Shown here one piece after another: positions 45,957-58,604 of a stretch of 64,000 nucleotides of DNA; the first letter of the stretch is position 1; each line of letters starts with the position of its first letter. The notes beneath the pieces are model-generated. The model had not been told where the DNA came from and did no database searches. It worked only from the letters and a program-made list of their open reading frames with translations. Source of the stretch: Voacanga thouarsii (lineage: Eukaryota; Streptophyta; Magnoliopsida; Gentianales; Apocynaceae); assembly GCA_026120185.1 (NCBI GenBank), contig JANUWF010002425.1, positions 1,178,001 through 1,242,000 of the forward strand, written 5' to 3'. The position numbers and the translations under genes are program-made.

Positions 45957-46594
45957 CTTATAAAAAAAATAATTACTTATCATATAAAAAGTTAGCAAAA
46001 TGTTACAAGCACGAACCTATGCTTAATTTTTTAAAATCTTAACCATCGTTATCGGGAAAGACACTTTTCTCACTGGTTTGGTTGTCATAAGTAGCCACTT
46101 ATCGCATCTTCAGTTGCATGTAGAATGAATTGGCTATGCTATGAAAATGGTCTGGGTTTGTTACGATCTGGTCTTGTCGACGTCGTTTGAGTACAAGTAA
46201 GGAACTCTTTTGCAAAAGAATAGGGTTTTAACTTTTCCTTTTGAATTTTTTTATTAAAAAAAAACCTGTTTTAAATATAGAGATATGATCTTTTGAATTT
46301 TTATTTTTTAAAAATTAAGTTATAGTAATTATTTAATATAACTAAACTATAAAATAAAATAAAAAAAGGAAGTTTGTTAGTATTAGAATATACTAAGATG
46401 GAATTTTAACAATATACAATATTTTTATTTTTATATACGTATATATTTTTTTAAATCCTTGTTTAGGAACATTAAATTAAAATAATAAATATTTATCGTT
46501 GTTACTAATACCAGAGAAGAAAAGTTATCAGAACCCTAAAATAATAATCTTTTGGTTGTCAAATGTGGGTATTAATATGTAATAAATTAAATAA
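45957..46594. other. AT-rich sequence, no feature recognised
   Basis: It follows the right CTTAT duplication. There is no ORF of note and no repeat I can match. Confidence 0.5.
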
Positions 46595-46764
46595 TTGCAA
46601 AAATAATAGAGATTTAAATATAGGGGCATATAATTTCAATTAAAATGTTACATCTAATATAGGAAATTAGCAATTTGATATAATGATTCAAATGATTTGA
46701 GTGTTTGCTAAAAGTTAATACCTCATCTTTTTCTAATGGTATAAAAATCATATTCCAAATGTTA

Positions 46765-47630
46765 AGGCATCGTTTGATTGACACATAGAAAAATAATGTC
46801 ACGGAATTTAAATTTTGTGAAAGTGAATCCACCGAATATAATTCTGGAAGATTATATTTCTCTATTTGGAATGATAAAAAATATTAAAAGAAAGTAATAT
46901 AAAATAATTTTAATACATTAGAATAAAACATTATACATATAAAAAACTTTAAAATTATTTTTAAATATTTCTCATATGGTTGTACAATTTAGATATATAT
47001 ATTATTTCTTTTAAATGGTTAAATAAATAAAAATCATATAAATAGTATTTTTTACATATTTAAACATAAATTTTATTTTCTAATTATTCTTGATGTTGAG
47101 TTCAAATACTAATATTGATTAAAAAATAATGTTTGATTATTGTCAAATTAAAGTATTGATAGAAAATTCAATAAAATTCCTTCTCATGTAATTAATTTAA
47201 TTATGTTATAAAATTTAAATTAAAAATTTACAATTATTTTTAAAATATTTAATCTTTTAAAATTTTTAAAAAATTATTTGTTCTAATGGGGAATATAAAA
47301 ATTTTTAATACAATATTTGGTTGGAGGAGGTGTGATAGGAGAAAGAATTAGCAAAGAAGAACATGAGTGATAATGTAAATTATGTAGATTGGAATAAATT
47401 TTTTTATTTATCTTTAATTTTTAAACTTTTTAATGTTTTATTGTTAGAATCCTTAGAAAAGGAATCATAATACCACATCACAAGAAGGATTCCTTTTTTC
47501 AGTATTCTAAATTTATTTTTCCAAATTTGAAGACTCAAATTCCTTTTCCAAATCATAAATAATGAACCAACCGCCAAATTTTAAAAATGAGGATTGTGAT
47601 TTTTTTCCCACCACACTTTTCTTGACAATA
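46765..47630. other. Insertion specific to segment B, about 0.87 kb
   Basis: C reads straight from CATATTCCAAATGG (54731-54744) to AAAGAAAAGCAAAAAACAACTGC. B has CCAAATG, then about 870 bp starting TTAAGGCATCGTTTGATTGACA, then AAAATGGAAGCAAAAAACATCTGC. It is strongly AT-rich with no coding signal. I cannot define terminal repeats. Confidence 0.5.
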
Positions 47631-49213
47631 AAATGGAAGCAAAAAACATCTGCAAGAAAGGCTGGATACAAATCAAATTTTAAATCGTAAATTATATTTT
47701 TTGCCCTCAATATATATTACTCATCTTTATTTTATATCAAACGTATCACAAGTTTAACATTCACAATAAATATTTTAATTTTAAAATTATAGAATGTATT
47801 TGGATGCAATGAATCAAAACTAGAAAAAATTGGACGGAATTCTTGTTGGAAAAAACAATAAACATGTTAAAAAATATAAAGTATGCATAGGGATAGAGAA
47901 ATAAGAGAAATTGAAAAAGAAATGTTGTATCCAATTGTATATTATTTTCTTTTAGGGGAATCCTATTGAAGATTTATTAGCCCTGTTTTGTATTCATTCT
48001 TTTTCAATAGAATCCATACAGAATGCGAACAACTAATGATATTCTCATGCCCTTTTATTGTGGATTTGAACTCTTGTCTATAATTTACTTTAACATGCAT
48101 TTTATGGAGAGTTGGATTAATTCTACCGAAGCCAGAAACTAAAGGGCCAAATCTGGCAACTTGCAACAGCCTCATTCTTTATCAAATTGTAAAGTAATTA
48201 TCTTAGGGGATGAGAAATACAAATCAATCTCAAAGTCTACTTACTGAAAAAAACTTTATTCCTTCCTGTAGTGTGCAATGATTTATATGTCTAAGTAACA
48301 ATCATACTTACTTTCCTATATATTATTATCCTTTCGAGTTCTATCACATATATATCTATCTTATATTTTGTATTTACAGTCAATATGTTTCATATTAATT
48401 GCCAACACTTTATGCCATATAACTAGAGGTGGCAAATCCTTTTTCATTTTTCAGATTTCCAATTTTTAACTAAAATGTAAAGCTTGATCCATCTAATGAA
48501 GAGTGATATAGTCTTTTTACATCAAAATCAGTGTTATCTAATTATTTTCTTGATATATGTGTAATCCTTAGAGGGGATTATTACTTGGTGGAGATAGTAT
48601 ATGTAATACGTAAGGGTAATTCACTTCTGTAATGCAAAATTTTGGCTATCTTTTAAATTACCATAGAAAATTTAATGTGGTTCTGATTGATGATCAAATT
48701 TTCAAATTCTCTCTTTTTTTGGAGATGATAAACGCTTCACTATAAAGGAACTCAAACTAAAAAGACACTTCAAATTTGAGCTAATAAAATCGAAGTTGCA
48801 TTAGGCTTCCGCTTGGGATCGCTAAGGTTAATAGTCTAATCATAGATGTCATACCAAATATTCTTTTCTGATGAGAGAAAAAGCAACCAAATTTAATGAT
48901 TAGTTGAAAATTTAACTTTATATGATTTTAATTGCTGATTTGAGAACAGATTATGCAAAATTTATCATAATAGGATGAGGGTTTACCTGTCCTAACCCAG
49001 GCTAATTCTTGCACAGAACCCTGGATTTCTTCTTTGATAGAAAAATGTTAATTTATTTATATGGTTAAAAATATAATATTCTTTGCTTAAAAGATAATAT
49101 TTGGCATACATTTATCAGGTGTTATTTGGAATTAAAGTTTTACAAGTGAAACATTGAATCATTAATCAAAGAATACATGAAAAAAAAAAAGCAGAAATGA
49201 GCATAAAAGAGAA

Positions 49214-49460
49214 GAAATCTAAATCAAGTGCAAGAAGAAAATGGGTTTCTCAAATGAGAAATTTGAAGTGGAGGTTTTATGAAAGAATACAACAGCCTGT
49301 TTTTATTTTCTTTGTCTTTCTTTTACCATATATCAAATAGAAATCTCAATCAAGTGCAAGGAAGAAAAGGGATTTCTCATATGAGAAGTTTGAAGTTGAA
49401 GTTTTAGGAAAGAATACAACATCATGTCTTTATTTTCTTTTTCTTTCTTTTACTGCAAAT
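49214..49460. repeat. Two-copy tandem repeat, period about 126 bp
   Basis: GAAATCTAAATCAAGTGCAAG at 49214 recurs as GAAATCTCAATCAAGTGCAAG at 49340, and both copies continue through GGTTTCTCA(A/T)ATGAGAA, AAGAATACAACA and TTTATTTTCTTT. Confidence 0.85.
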
Positions 49461-49794
49461 CAAAATTTATGTTGGACGCGAACTTTTATTCTATTCACTT
49501 AATTTCTAAAAACAGATTTATAGACTGTAAATCTATTTACAAAAGCATATTATTAGGACAAAAACAAGAACAATTTCAATGAGTGTCCAAAATAAATGCA
49601 TGCCCTACTAGCTTTAATTTTCCAACCATTTGAAAGTGACATTAACAAAAGTAGAATTTCTATTAGAAACATACCTCTGTCATTTCAACGAAGGTTAAAA
49701 ATAAACGCCTGCGTGTGACTATGAAAATGGTCAAAGGTGGTAGATGAATCCATAGGTGTAGCAGAAAGTAGGTGAGAGGTAATTTGATAACGTA

Positions 49795-49980
49795 GTAACA
49801 AGAGAGATGCAGTTTTATAGGTTTCCCAACGATGCTTGCAACTGTAGTGATTCATATATAGCATTAGTGTTTATTGCACTATAATGTAAATGCAGTAACT
49901 TAGTTACCAAAGGGATGCAATTTTATAAGTTTCCCAATAATGCATGCAAATGCAGTGATTCATATATAGCATTAGCATTA
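49795..49980. repeat. Two-copy tandem repeat, period about 108 bp
   Basis: GATGCAGTTTTATAGGTTTCCCAA at 49806 recurs at 49914, both followed by AGTGATTCATATATAGCATTAG. Segment A has a single related block near 19200-19260. Confidence 0.8.
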
Positions 49981-50258
49981 CTGCATTCATAGTTCAAATT
50001 CAGTAACATATCTATCTTACTTAAATGTACTACTTTACTATTCGAAACTTGTTACTGTAATTTTTGCATGTAATTAAAAGTGTAATAGGGATATTACTGT
50101 TGGCATATCAATGAATTATTTGTGGTTAATAATTACACTAAAAATTTAAACTTCCTTAAACTTTTTATTCAATTATGCATTTTTACTGCTAACTCAAGTT
50201 CGTTAGCTAAAAAATAATTCTTCTTTAGGCCTTCTTCTCAACACACACATATCGGTGC

Positions 50259-50413
50259 GGAAAATTCTTAGGTGCACGTGCATTGGGTATTTTAGGTGAT
50301 TATACTGTGTGTATTAAAAGTTATATAACAAATATTATGTATAATTTTATCAATACACAGTACAACTACTTAAAGCGCCGATACATGTGCACCGAATGCA
50401 CATAAGAATTTCT
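50259..50413. mobile_element. 155-bp MITE with long target duplication
   Basis: The terminal inverted repeats are AAAATTCTTAGGTGCACGTGCATTGGG on the left and the reverse complement of GCACCGAATGCACATAAGAATTTCT on the right. The flanks CATATCGGTGC (50248-50258) and CATATGGGTGC (50414-50424) are an 11-bp duplication with one change, long enough to suggest Mutator-like (usually 9 bp). C and A lack it at the same place, so both are empty sites. It has no coding capacity. Confidence 0.75.
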
Positions 50414-51045
50414 CATATGGGTGCATTCCGCATGCGGGCATGCCCGCACACACATATCTATTATACATAGATTGCGCGAAAATTAAGCACTCTCTACTTA
50501 TTTATTAAGTGAATAAAAGTAATTATAAGAGTGGGCCATAAAACCTTAGAAAATGCAGCACACGAAAGCTACTTGGCAGTGGGTACATGTATCCGGTTGG
50601 ACCACAGGATTTACTCAGCATGAAATGTGGTGGGACCCATGGAAAGAGAAAATTATGGCGGAGATTTTTTAGATTTACCGAAAGAGTAAACTATTCTGCA
50701 AAAGAACATGCTTTCGGAGGAGGGCAACTGCTCTTGCAATATCATCAGCCAAACAATTAAGATTGTATTTGGGAATAAATTTTTCTTAATTTAAATTAAA
50801 ATTTCAATTTAAAATAATATTAATTTAAATAATTTTTATTTTATGAAAACTATTATATACTCACAACATATTATATTTTTCCAAACATCAATAATGTCTC
50901 ATGAGCATGAACTGATGCAAATACTACACTTTGCTTAACAAATCATGAAAAATTCTCCTAATTAGGACTATTAGTTAGATGTACCCATCATAATTATAAC
51001 AATATATACATTCAGGAAATAACGTTTGGGACAAGGAAATGACGC

Positions 51046-51989
51046 TTGGCTGTTCAATCTTTCGGTCATTCTTTATGTCATTTTTTAGAAAGATGCTTTA
51101 TGAATTACTACAAATTGCACACTTCTTCCTTAAATGTCTAATTATGAATCGTGAAATAGTATCAGGTTCTATAATGCACACTAAAGATGCATTTTGAAAC
51201 TCATGGAATCTATATCATTTAAGGAAAAAATGTGTAAAACTACCTTGAAAATAATTGACAATTACCTTGAAAATACTGATGACAAGCGAGGGAGGGTGAA
51301 AGCGAGCGATATTCTGTGGTGGGAGAAGAACAGCGGTGAATGGAATTCGGGATTGAATTTGCACGGAAAGTGATGGCGACGAGCTAGGGTGAACTACAGT
51401 TAGGGTGGCGGCAAACTCTCTGTGGTGGAAATTGAAGATCCAGGGCACAACAATCGAGAGAAATGCAGGGATTGAGACATTTATAGTTGGTTCAATAGGC
51501 ATTAGTAGCACTAGCTATTTTAAAGCCACCCTATCCACCACCCATGGTTCTGTAACAAGAATAATATAAAGGGCATAGTTTAAATATGAAAACACAGTAA
51601 ATTATGTTTACAAATTATTTAGATAATTTTTATTTTATTTCATCTTTTTGACTTCCTCAATCGATAGTCTAAATTTAATAAATGATTATATATTTTATCA
51701 CAAATGACTCTGATATCATCAAAATCTTTTTATAATCTTTTGTATATTCTAAATTTATTTAGTAGTTATAGATAATTAATTATTTTACATTATTTATAAT
51801 TTTAATTTTCAGACTTTATTAATGGTTGCCCGTCATTTTTCATCAATAATTGTTGAGATTATTTGAAATGAAAATTAAAAAAGTAATTTTACAATTTACA
51901 GGACCACAGTTTTAGAGATCTTCTTGTTACTTTTGCCATTTTCAATTTTCAACTTCTTTACTCACACCTCTTTCTCATGATATTATTAG
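51046..51989. other. Unassigned, with a putative minus-strand leader exon
   Basis: 51046-51210 and 51530-51989 show nothing recognisable. 51266-51486 has promoter-like and leader-like features on the minus strand, described separately. Confidence 0.4.
51266..51486 (-). promoter_or_regulatory. Putative host promoter and first exon, minus strand
   Basis: On the minus strand ACTATAAATGTC (51488-51477) is followed by a GC-richer, CT-rich leader with ACCCTAGCTCGTCGCC and CACCCTCCCTCGC, ending at TTTTCAAG|GTAATTGTC (51266/51265), a good plant 5' splice site. A near repeat TTTTCAAG|GTAGTTTT lies 24 bp further on. The open frame across it (51511-51215) has no known domain. This looks like the 5' end of a host gene whose body is not next to it, because segment B follows. 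Confidence 0.35.
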
Positions 51990-53957
51990 TTCTGCTTGAT
52001 CTAAACCAGTCCTTAGGTCACCAATCTTCCAACTGTATTCTAGCCTCAAATACACCAAAACTAGTTCTAAATCCTAGAATAAATCTGTTTTTGGCCATGT
52101 CCAACTAGCCACTAAGGATATTCAAAGTACGTTTGCTGTCTTCCAAGCCTTCACTCAAAACTCTGCAAATCTGGAAGCTAAAAACCTCCTATAGCATCAA
52201 CTTAATGAAATGCTTAAATGGGAGCAAATCTTTTGTTGGGAGAGATCCAAAACAAAATGAATAGAAGAGGGTGATGCCAATACTCAGTTTTTTTTTTACC
52301 TCTTCACTATCATTCATTTTAGGTACAATTATATTGACTCTCTTCTCTCTGTAAATAATGTGTGGATTAATGATTGGAAGGGAATTGGGAATGGTTTAGG
52401 AAATCACTACATGGATTTATTCACTACTTCTTCTTCCTCATTTCCTATGGATTTAGATTGCCTTATTTCTCCCAGCATTTCTAACATGGATAATGAGTTT
52501 TTATGTACAATGCCTACTGGTGGTCAGATTAAGATTGTGTTTGCTATGAAATTTGGCATAAGCCCTGAGCCTCACAACATGTCTCCTGTGTTTTTTAAGA
52601 CCTATTGCTCCATTGTTGGTAATAAAGTTATTAAGGATGTTTAACACTTTTTTGTTGGTAGGCACATGCTTAAGGCTTTAAATCATACTTTCATCACCCT
52701 TATTTCAAAGAATGAAAAAGCACACATGGTTGACCATTTCTGGTCTATTGCCTTGTGTTATATTGTTTATAAAACCATTACCAAAATCCTTACTAATAGA
52801 ATGAAGCCTTTCATGGATAACATTATTATTCCTACTCAAAGTGCTTTTTATTCCCAATAGGAGTATTACTGACAATATAATTACTTGCCATCATTAATGC
52901 ATCATCTAAGTGGTAAAAAAGGGAATTTGGGATTGATGGCTTTTAAATTAGACATGGCAAAGGCTAATGACAAAGTAGAATGGTCATTGTTGAGGTAAAT
53001 TTTGATACTTCATGGATTTTCAAAAAAGTTTATTTGCCTGTTGAGTGAGTGCATTTCAACTTCTTTTTTTCTATCCTAATTAATGGCTCCCCTTATTGAC
53101 AGTTCTCCTAGTCGTAGACTGAGACAAGGGGACCTAATGTCCTCTAGTTTATCTTTAATTTACTTTTTGATTTATTATCCAAAATGATTTCCAGAGATGT
53201 GGCACAAAATGTCTTTCATGGTCTGAAGATTAGTAAACTCAATCCGATTATCTCTCATCTTATGTTTACAAATGATTTCACTATCTTCTGTAGGGCTACT
53301 TTCTTGGATGTGTGTGCTATCCAAGAGGTCCTTACCTGCTACTGCACTTGGTTAGGCCAGTCTATTAGCATGGGTAAATCAGTCATTCACTTCAACAAAA
53401 ATGTCAGTGAACACCTTAAATCTGTCATCTCAAGATTCTTGAATTTTGCAAAATGTCCCCACAACATCAAGTATTTAAGTGTACCTTTTTGTAAAAGGAA
53501 GTCCCAAAGAGTTACTTTCAGCTATATTGCGGAAAAAACTGAGGAACAAACTAGGAGGCTGGAAATTGAAGAATCTATCTTAAACAGGAACGGGAATACT
53601 TATCAAATAAGAAGCACAAGCTATTCCTATGCATGCTATTGAATGCTTTACTCTTCCCTTCTCTATTTGTGACAAATTGGACAAAATGTCTCGAGATTTT
53701 TGGTGGGGTTTCAAAGAAGATCAAGGAAGACTTCTTTTTCTTAAAGCTTGGGATTCCATTTGTAAACCAACGGCTTTTGGTAGATTTGGTTGTAGGAAAT
53801 TTAGAGCCAATAATATTTCTCTTGTATCAAAGATGGGATGGCAACTATATATGTATATTTTACATGTCATTTCTACTTTAAAGTCTTTAGAATTTACTAG
53901 GAATTGTTATTTATCCCCTATTTTCTCTTTGTTTGATATAGGTTGCAATGATTAGAA
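51990..53957 (+). pseudogene. L1-type LINE ORF2 reverse transcriptase relic
   Basis: Non-LTR retrotransposon pol, 5' truncated after the endonuclease domain. Pieces in order: SPIFQLYSSLKYTK, NKSVFGHVQ, EEGDANTQFF (52266-52297), then NNVWINDWKGIGNGLGNHYMDLFT, the RT N-terminal region MSPVFFKTYCSIVGN, LNHTFITLISKNEK, RPIALCNIVYKTI-like (52743-52775), TQSAFYSQ, LDMAKANDKVEWSLL (first catalytic Asp kept), RQGDLMSS (53120-53145), and MFTNDFTIFCRA (53262-53297), where the usual FADD or FVDD has Asn for the first catalytic Asp. Downstream are YCTWLGQSISMGKS, FLNFAKCPHNIKYL, SRDFWWGFKEDQGRL and FRANNISLVSKMGWQL. Stops and frameshifts are frequent. It ends near 53957 with no poly(A) tail, so the 3' end is also lost. 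Confidence 0.85.
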
Positions 53958-54566
53958 ATTAGAAGTGGAATCAAAGAGAAAAATGACTGCAAAAAAGCTT
54001 TACTGAAAGAACATGGCATCATCGAACTCACTCTGAACATGGCCATGTATCACCTGAATGTTAAAATCAACATATTGGGAGTTCACAACACTGTCCACAA
54101 CACCATTAATGGTACCGTGCATGTTTAGACTTTAGAAATATCAAACATCTTGGAGCCGACGGTGCCATGTACATCATAGTCGACGTCGTCGTGCATAATT
54201 ACAGCACCTAATGAAATCAGGTTCTACAATGTCATTTCAAGGCCGATACAACAAATGGAAAGCATGCACGTCACTATGTAGAACATCTTCCACAATGTCA
54301 TGCAATATCTCAATTATCCCCTGTTCTATAGAATTTAGGACTTTTCAAGAGGAACTTATAAATACCCTTTATCTTGGTCATTTCTAAAAAGAGCAACACG
54401 AGAAACACATCTAAAAACCTTGTGAAAACAGCAAGGAGTGGTAGAAGAGAAGATCCAGGCTAGATTGGAGGAGAAGAGAAGCATCCCAAAAAAAATTCAA
54501 AGTAGAAGAAGGGCGCTTGTCTATGCATCTTCCCTTTTCTTTTATTTGTAATTTAGATTTGGTGAT
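53958..54566. other. LTR-like unassigned sequence
   Basis: GC-richer than its surroundings, with CACAACACTGTCCACAACACC, GACGTCGTCGTG and a TATA-like CTTATAAATACCC (54357-54369) followed by a purine-rich leader. This resembles the promoter half of an LTR, but I find no second copy or clear ends. Confidence 0.35.
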
Positions 54567-56155
54567 ATAATTGCAAATAGATAGAGATTTAAATAAAAGG
54601 GGCATATAAATTCAATTAAAATGTTACATTTATTATAGGAAATTAGCAATTTGATATAATGATTTAATTGATTTTTTTTTTTTTGGCTAAAAGATTAATA
54701 CCTCATCTTTTTTCTAAGGGTAGAAATATCATATTCCAAATGGTAAAAGAAAAGCAAAAAACAACTGCAAAAAAGGATGGATACAAATCAAAATTTAAAT
54801 GGTAAATTATATTTTTCATACTCGACATATATTACTTATCCTTATTTTATACCAAACGTATCACGAGTTTAACATTCACAATAAATGTTTTAATTTTAAA
54901 ATTATAGAATGTAATTGGATGCAATGAATCAAAACCAGAAAATATTGGATGGAATTCTTGTGGAAAAACAATAAACATGTTATCAAATAGAACTTATGCA
55001 AAGAGATAGAGCAATAAGAGAAATTGAAAAAGAAATGTTGCATCCAATTGTAGATTCATTTTTTTTTCTTTTTTTTTTTTGGGAATCCTATATATTGAAG
55101 AATTACAAGCTTTTTTTTTTTAATTTAAACATAATTTTTTTTCCCGAAGTAACTTGTTTTGAAATATAGTTTTACTTGAAAAAAAAAATAAAAGAGTTCA
55201 TATGACTGGATATTTAGATGTGTGGAATTGAAAATTTGTTACAACTTTTGTTTATTTGCCTAGTTTATTATATAAGGTGTAAATATAATTTTTTAAAATA
55301 TTTTAATATAAATTTATAACTAATAAAATAATTGACGTAAAATCCTACCAAATATTAAAATGGAATTGATTGCTTATGATTTGCCAACAAGCAAAAAACA
55401 TAGCGATCAAATCTTGATTTTCAATCTCCAAGCCAAAAAAAAAAGAACCAACAAGCTCAATAAAAAGACGAAGAATGAATAATTCCGTAAACAAAAGAAT
55501 GTCACCATTCTAATTTCATGATCAATTCTTCTTGCTCTCTTAACTTGCATCGTGTATCCTTATTTCATGGTATTCATGTTTAGCCAATGAAGTAAGCTAG
55601 GAGTTTGGATAAGTTAAGCAATGGAATGGAGGCCGGAGATGGGTTTTAGTGATACAACCATTAAATCCGTGCGTCTCTGAAGTGTCCTTTCTCATCTAGA
55701 ATTTTGCTCCATAAATTATTCGAATCTTGTTACCGTAAATTATTTTTATGTAATTAAGAGTCATAATGTAATAGGGATACTACTATTGGCATTTCAGTAA
55801 ATTGTTTGTGGTTAATAATAACCCAAAAAATTTAAACTTTATTAAACTTTTTATTCAACTATACTTTTTTACAGCTAACTCAAGTTTGTTAAGTAGATAT
55901 AATTTTTCGTTGAGTCTTCTTCTCAACATACACCCGTGCATGCTGCATGCGTGCATTCACACATATCTATTATATATAGATTGTATGAAAATTAAATAAT
56001 TTCTACTTATTTATTAAATGAATAAAAGTAATTATAATTGTGGGCCCAAAAACCTTAGAAAATTCAACAGACGAAAGCTACTTGGCAGTGGATTTGGAAA
56101 GCCTCCTAAGGCGGAAATTATTTAAAAATTCCAAGATATTATGAAATTATGATTA

Positions 56156-56426
56156 TGGTAGAATAAAATCTACACAATAAGAAATCTCTAACTATTATTT
56201 GAACAAAAAGTTCTTTAAACTTCTCTTTTTCTTTTCTCTCACAATTTTCTCTAACAATTCTTTCACAAAAAATAATATATTTCAAGCTTGGGAAGAACTC
56301 TATTTATAGAGCTCTTATTAATGGAATTCATCATCTTCCACTAATATGAATTAGTAGTGTCTCCACTAACTATTAATGGTGAACATCCATATCTACAATT
56401 AGTAGAGCTTCCACTAATTTTTAACA
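56156..56426 (-). repeat. 3' LTR of the copia element in segment C
   Basis: 271 bp. It pairs with 61303-61597 throughout; TATTTATAGAGCTC on the plus strand (56310-56323) gives a minus-strand TATA-like CTATAAATAGAG. Confidence 0.85.
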
Positions 56427-56599
56427 TATTCACAACACTCCCCATTGGATGTCCATTACATAAAGAATATGTCTCGTTAAAACCTTACTATATAAAAATC
56501 CAGTGGGAAAAAAAATCTAGTGAAGGAAAAAGAGTACACTATTCTATATGTTTGTTTATTACTCCCCCTGATGAGATGATTCCTTTAAATCTTTTAACC

Positions 56600-57080
56600 G
56601 ACACATACCGATTTTATATTTCAACTTCGCAAATGTTGCAGTCGGTAAAGTCTTTGTGAAAATATCTTCGAGGTTGTCACGTGACTGAATTTGTAGCACA
56701 TCAATTTCACCTTTCTTCTGGAGTTCATAAGTAAAAAAGAATTTGGATGAAATATGTTTTGTCCGATCTCCTTTAATATATCATCCTCGTAATTGAGCTA
56801 TGCAAGCTGCATTGTCTTTATAAAGAGGAGTTGGAATATTTCTGATAGATGATAATCCACAACTTTTTCGGATATAATAAATTACTGATCTTAGCCATAT
56901 ACATTCTCGACTTACTTCATGAATGACTATAATTTCAGCATGATTGGAAGAAGTAACTGCTATAGATTGTTTTGTAGAATGCCATGATATAACATTATTT
57001 TCACATGTAAATAGATAGCTCGTTTGATAATGTGCTTTATGCATATTAGATAAATATCTAGCATCTGCATAACTTGTCAA
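56600..57080 (-). pseudogene. Copia RNase H relic
   Basis: Removes RNA from the RNA/DNA hybrid during reverse transcription. TSYADARYLSNMHKAHYQTSY (SYADADYLSDPHKA-type start, catalytic Asp in YADA), ENNVISWHSTKQSIAVTSSN, HAEIIVIHEVSRECIWLRSV (catalytic Glu), and PTPLYKDNAACIAQLRG with the DN pair, then a stop and TKHISSKFFFTYELQKKGEI, LQIQSRDNLEDIFTKTLP, the usual C-terminal end of copia pol. The first 99 codons are open (57080-56781) and key residues are present. Confidence 0.85.
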
Positions 57081-57119
57081 TGTTATGCTGATTTTATTTG
57101 AATAAAATAATCTGAGATC

Positions 57120-58600
57120 AACTTTACCTTGGAGATATCAAATGACTTGCTTAATTCTATTCCAATATCGTCGTGTTGGTGAAGAATTAAATTTTGCTAA
57201 TAAATTGACAACAAATGCAAAATCAGGTCGTGTATTATTAACAAGATACATCATTGCACCAATTGCACTGAGATATGATACTTCAGGACCAAGGAGTTCT
57301 TCATCATTTTCTTGAGGTCAGAAAGGATCTTTATTCATATCTAATGATCGGACGATCATTGGAATACTCAATGGATGTGCTTTGTCAATGTAAAATCTTT
57401 TTAAAACTTTTACTGTATGTGTGGATTGATGAATAAATGTTCCACTTTTCAGATGTTCAATTTGTAAACCAAGACAAAATTTAGTTTTACCAAAATCTTT
57501 TGATTTCGAATTCTCTTTTTAAATAATTAATTGTTTCTTGGAACTCTTCAGGAGTTCCAATAAGATTAATATCATTAACATATAACTAATATCATAAATT
57601 TAAAACCAGATTTCTTAATAAAAACACATGAACATATCTGATCATTGTTAAATCCTGCTTTCAAAAATATTCACTAAAATGATTGAACCATATTCGCACA
57701 GATTGCTTCAGGCCATATAATGATTTTTGCAACTTGATAGAGTAATTTTCACGAGGATAATGTTTATATGCTTCAAGCTTGCGAAATCCTTCGGGAATTT
57801 TCATGTAAATATCATTTTTTAAATTTCCATACAAGTAAGCAGTGACAACATCTAATAGGCGCATATCTCTTTTTTCATGTATTGCCAAACTGATAAGATA
57901 TCAGAGTGTAATAGCATCAACAATAGGAGAATAAGTTTCATCATAATCAATATCTGGTCTTTGTGAAAAACCTTGGGCTGCTTTATATCGTACGATTTCA
58001 TTATTTTCATTGCGCTTTTGCACAAATATCCATTTGTAACCAACAGGTTTTATACCTTCCGGTGTTCGGATTGCAGGTCAGAATACTTCACATTTTATCA
58101 GTGCATTTAACTCCAATTGAATCGCATGTTTCCATTATAGCCAATCTTTTCTATGCCGACATTCATCAACTGATATTGGTTCAAGATCATTATTATCCTG
58201 TATAACATCAAGAGATTTATTGTATGCAAACATATTATTAATAATTGTTTATATCTGATTCCAACTTCTACTGGAAGTGGTATAATTGATAGAAATTTCA
58301 GTGTTATTTTCATCAACTTATGATTCTTTGTCATCAATTCTCTTTTGGTCTTTATCATTCTTTTCTTCAATATGATCATCTAGATCATTTAATCATTTTT
58401 TTTTTCGATGATTTTTATTTTTAGAACTAAGAGTTCGACCACGCTTCTGACGTGCTTTTGACTCAACAACTATAGGAATAATCTTTTGTTCTGCTGGAAT
58501 TTCAATTCGAATAGGAGCATTTATAGTTGGAATATGCGATTTTGTTACTCTTCTAGATTCAACAAAAGTGTCTCATATTTGATTTGCAATGCTTTGCAAA
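57120..58600 (-). pseudogene. Copia reverse transcriptase relic
   Basis: The best block is 57888-57661: MRLLDVVTAYLYGNL (catalytic Asp of the first RT motif), IYMKIPEGFRKLEAY and LQKSLYGLKQSVRIWFNHFSE. Upstream WIFVQKRNENNEIVRYKAA-like residues and a degenerate charged linker with DDHIEEKNDKD-type repeats (58440-58250) fit the join between integrase and RT. The YVDD region near 57590-57550 is eroded; SELLVNDINLIGTPEEFQE can be read with changes. Multiple stops; inactive. Confidence 0.7.
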
Positions 58601-58604
58601 TGAA

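Larger units (their letters stand above)
46595..51045 (-). repeat. Segment B of the threefold repeated segment
   Basis: It is inverted relative to A and in the same orientation as C. 46595-46690 and 47630-47960 match C at 54567-54665 and 54745-55060. 49870-50575 matches A 18790-19250 and, in its 50030-50575 part, C 55730-56090. 50580-50760 matches A 17950-18140, and 50880-51045 matches A 16713-16870. The stretch 47980-49870 has no counterpart that I recognise. No gene is visible. B lacks the 648 bp present in A at 18144-18791, with CCA at both borders. Confidence 0.7.
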
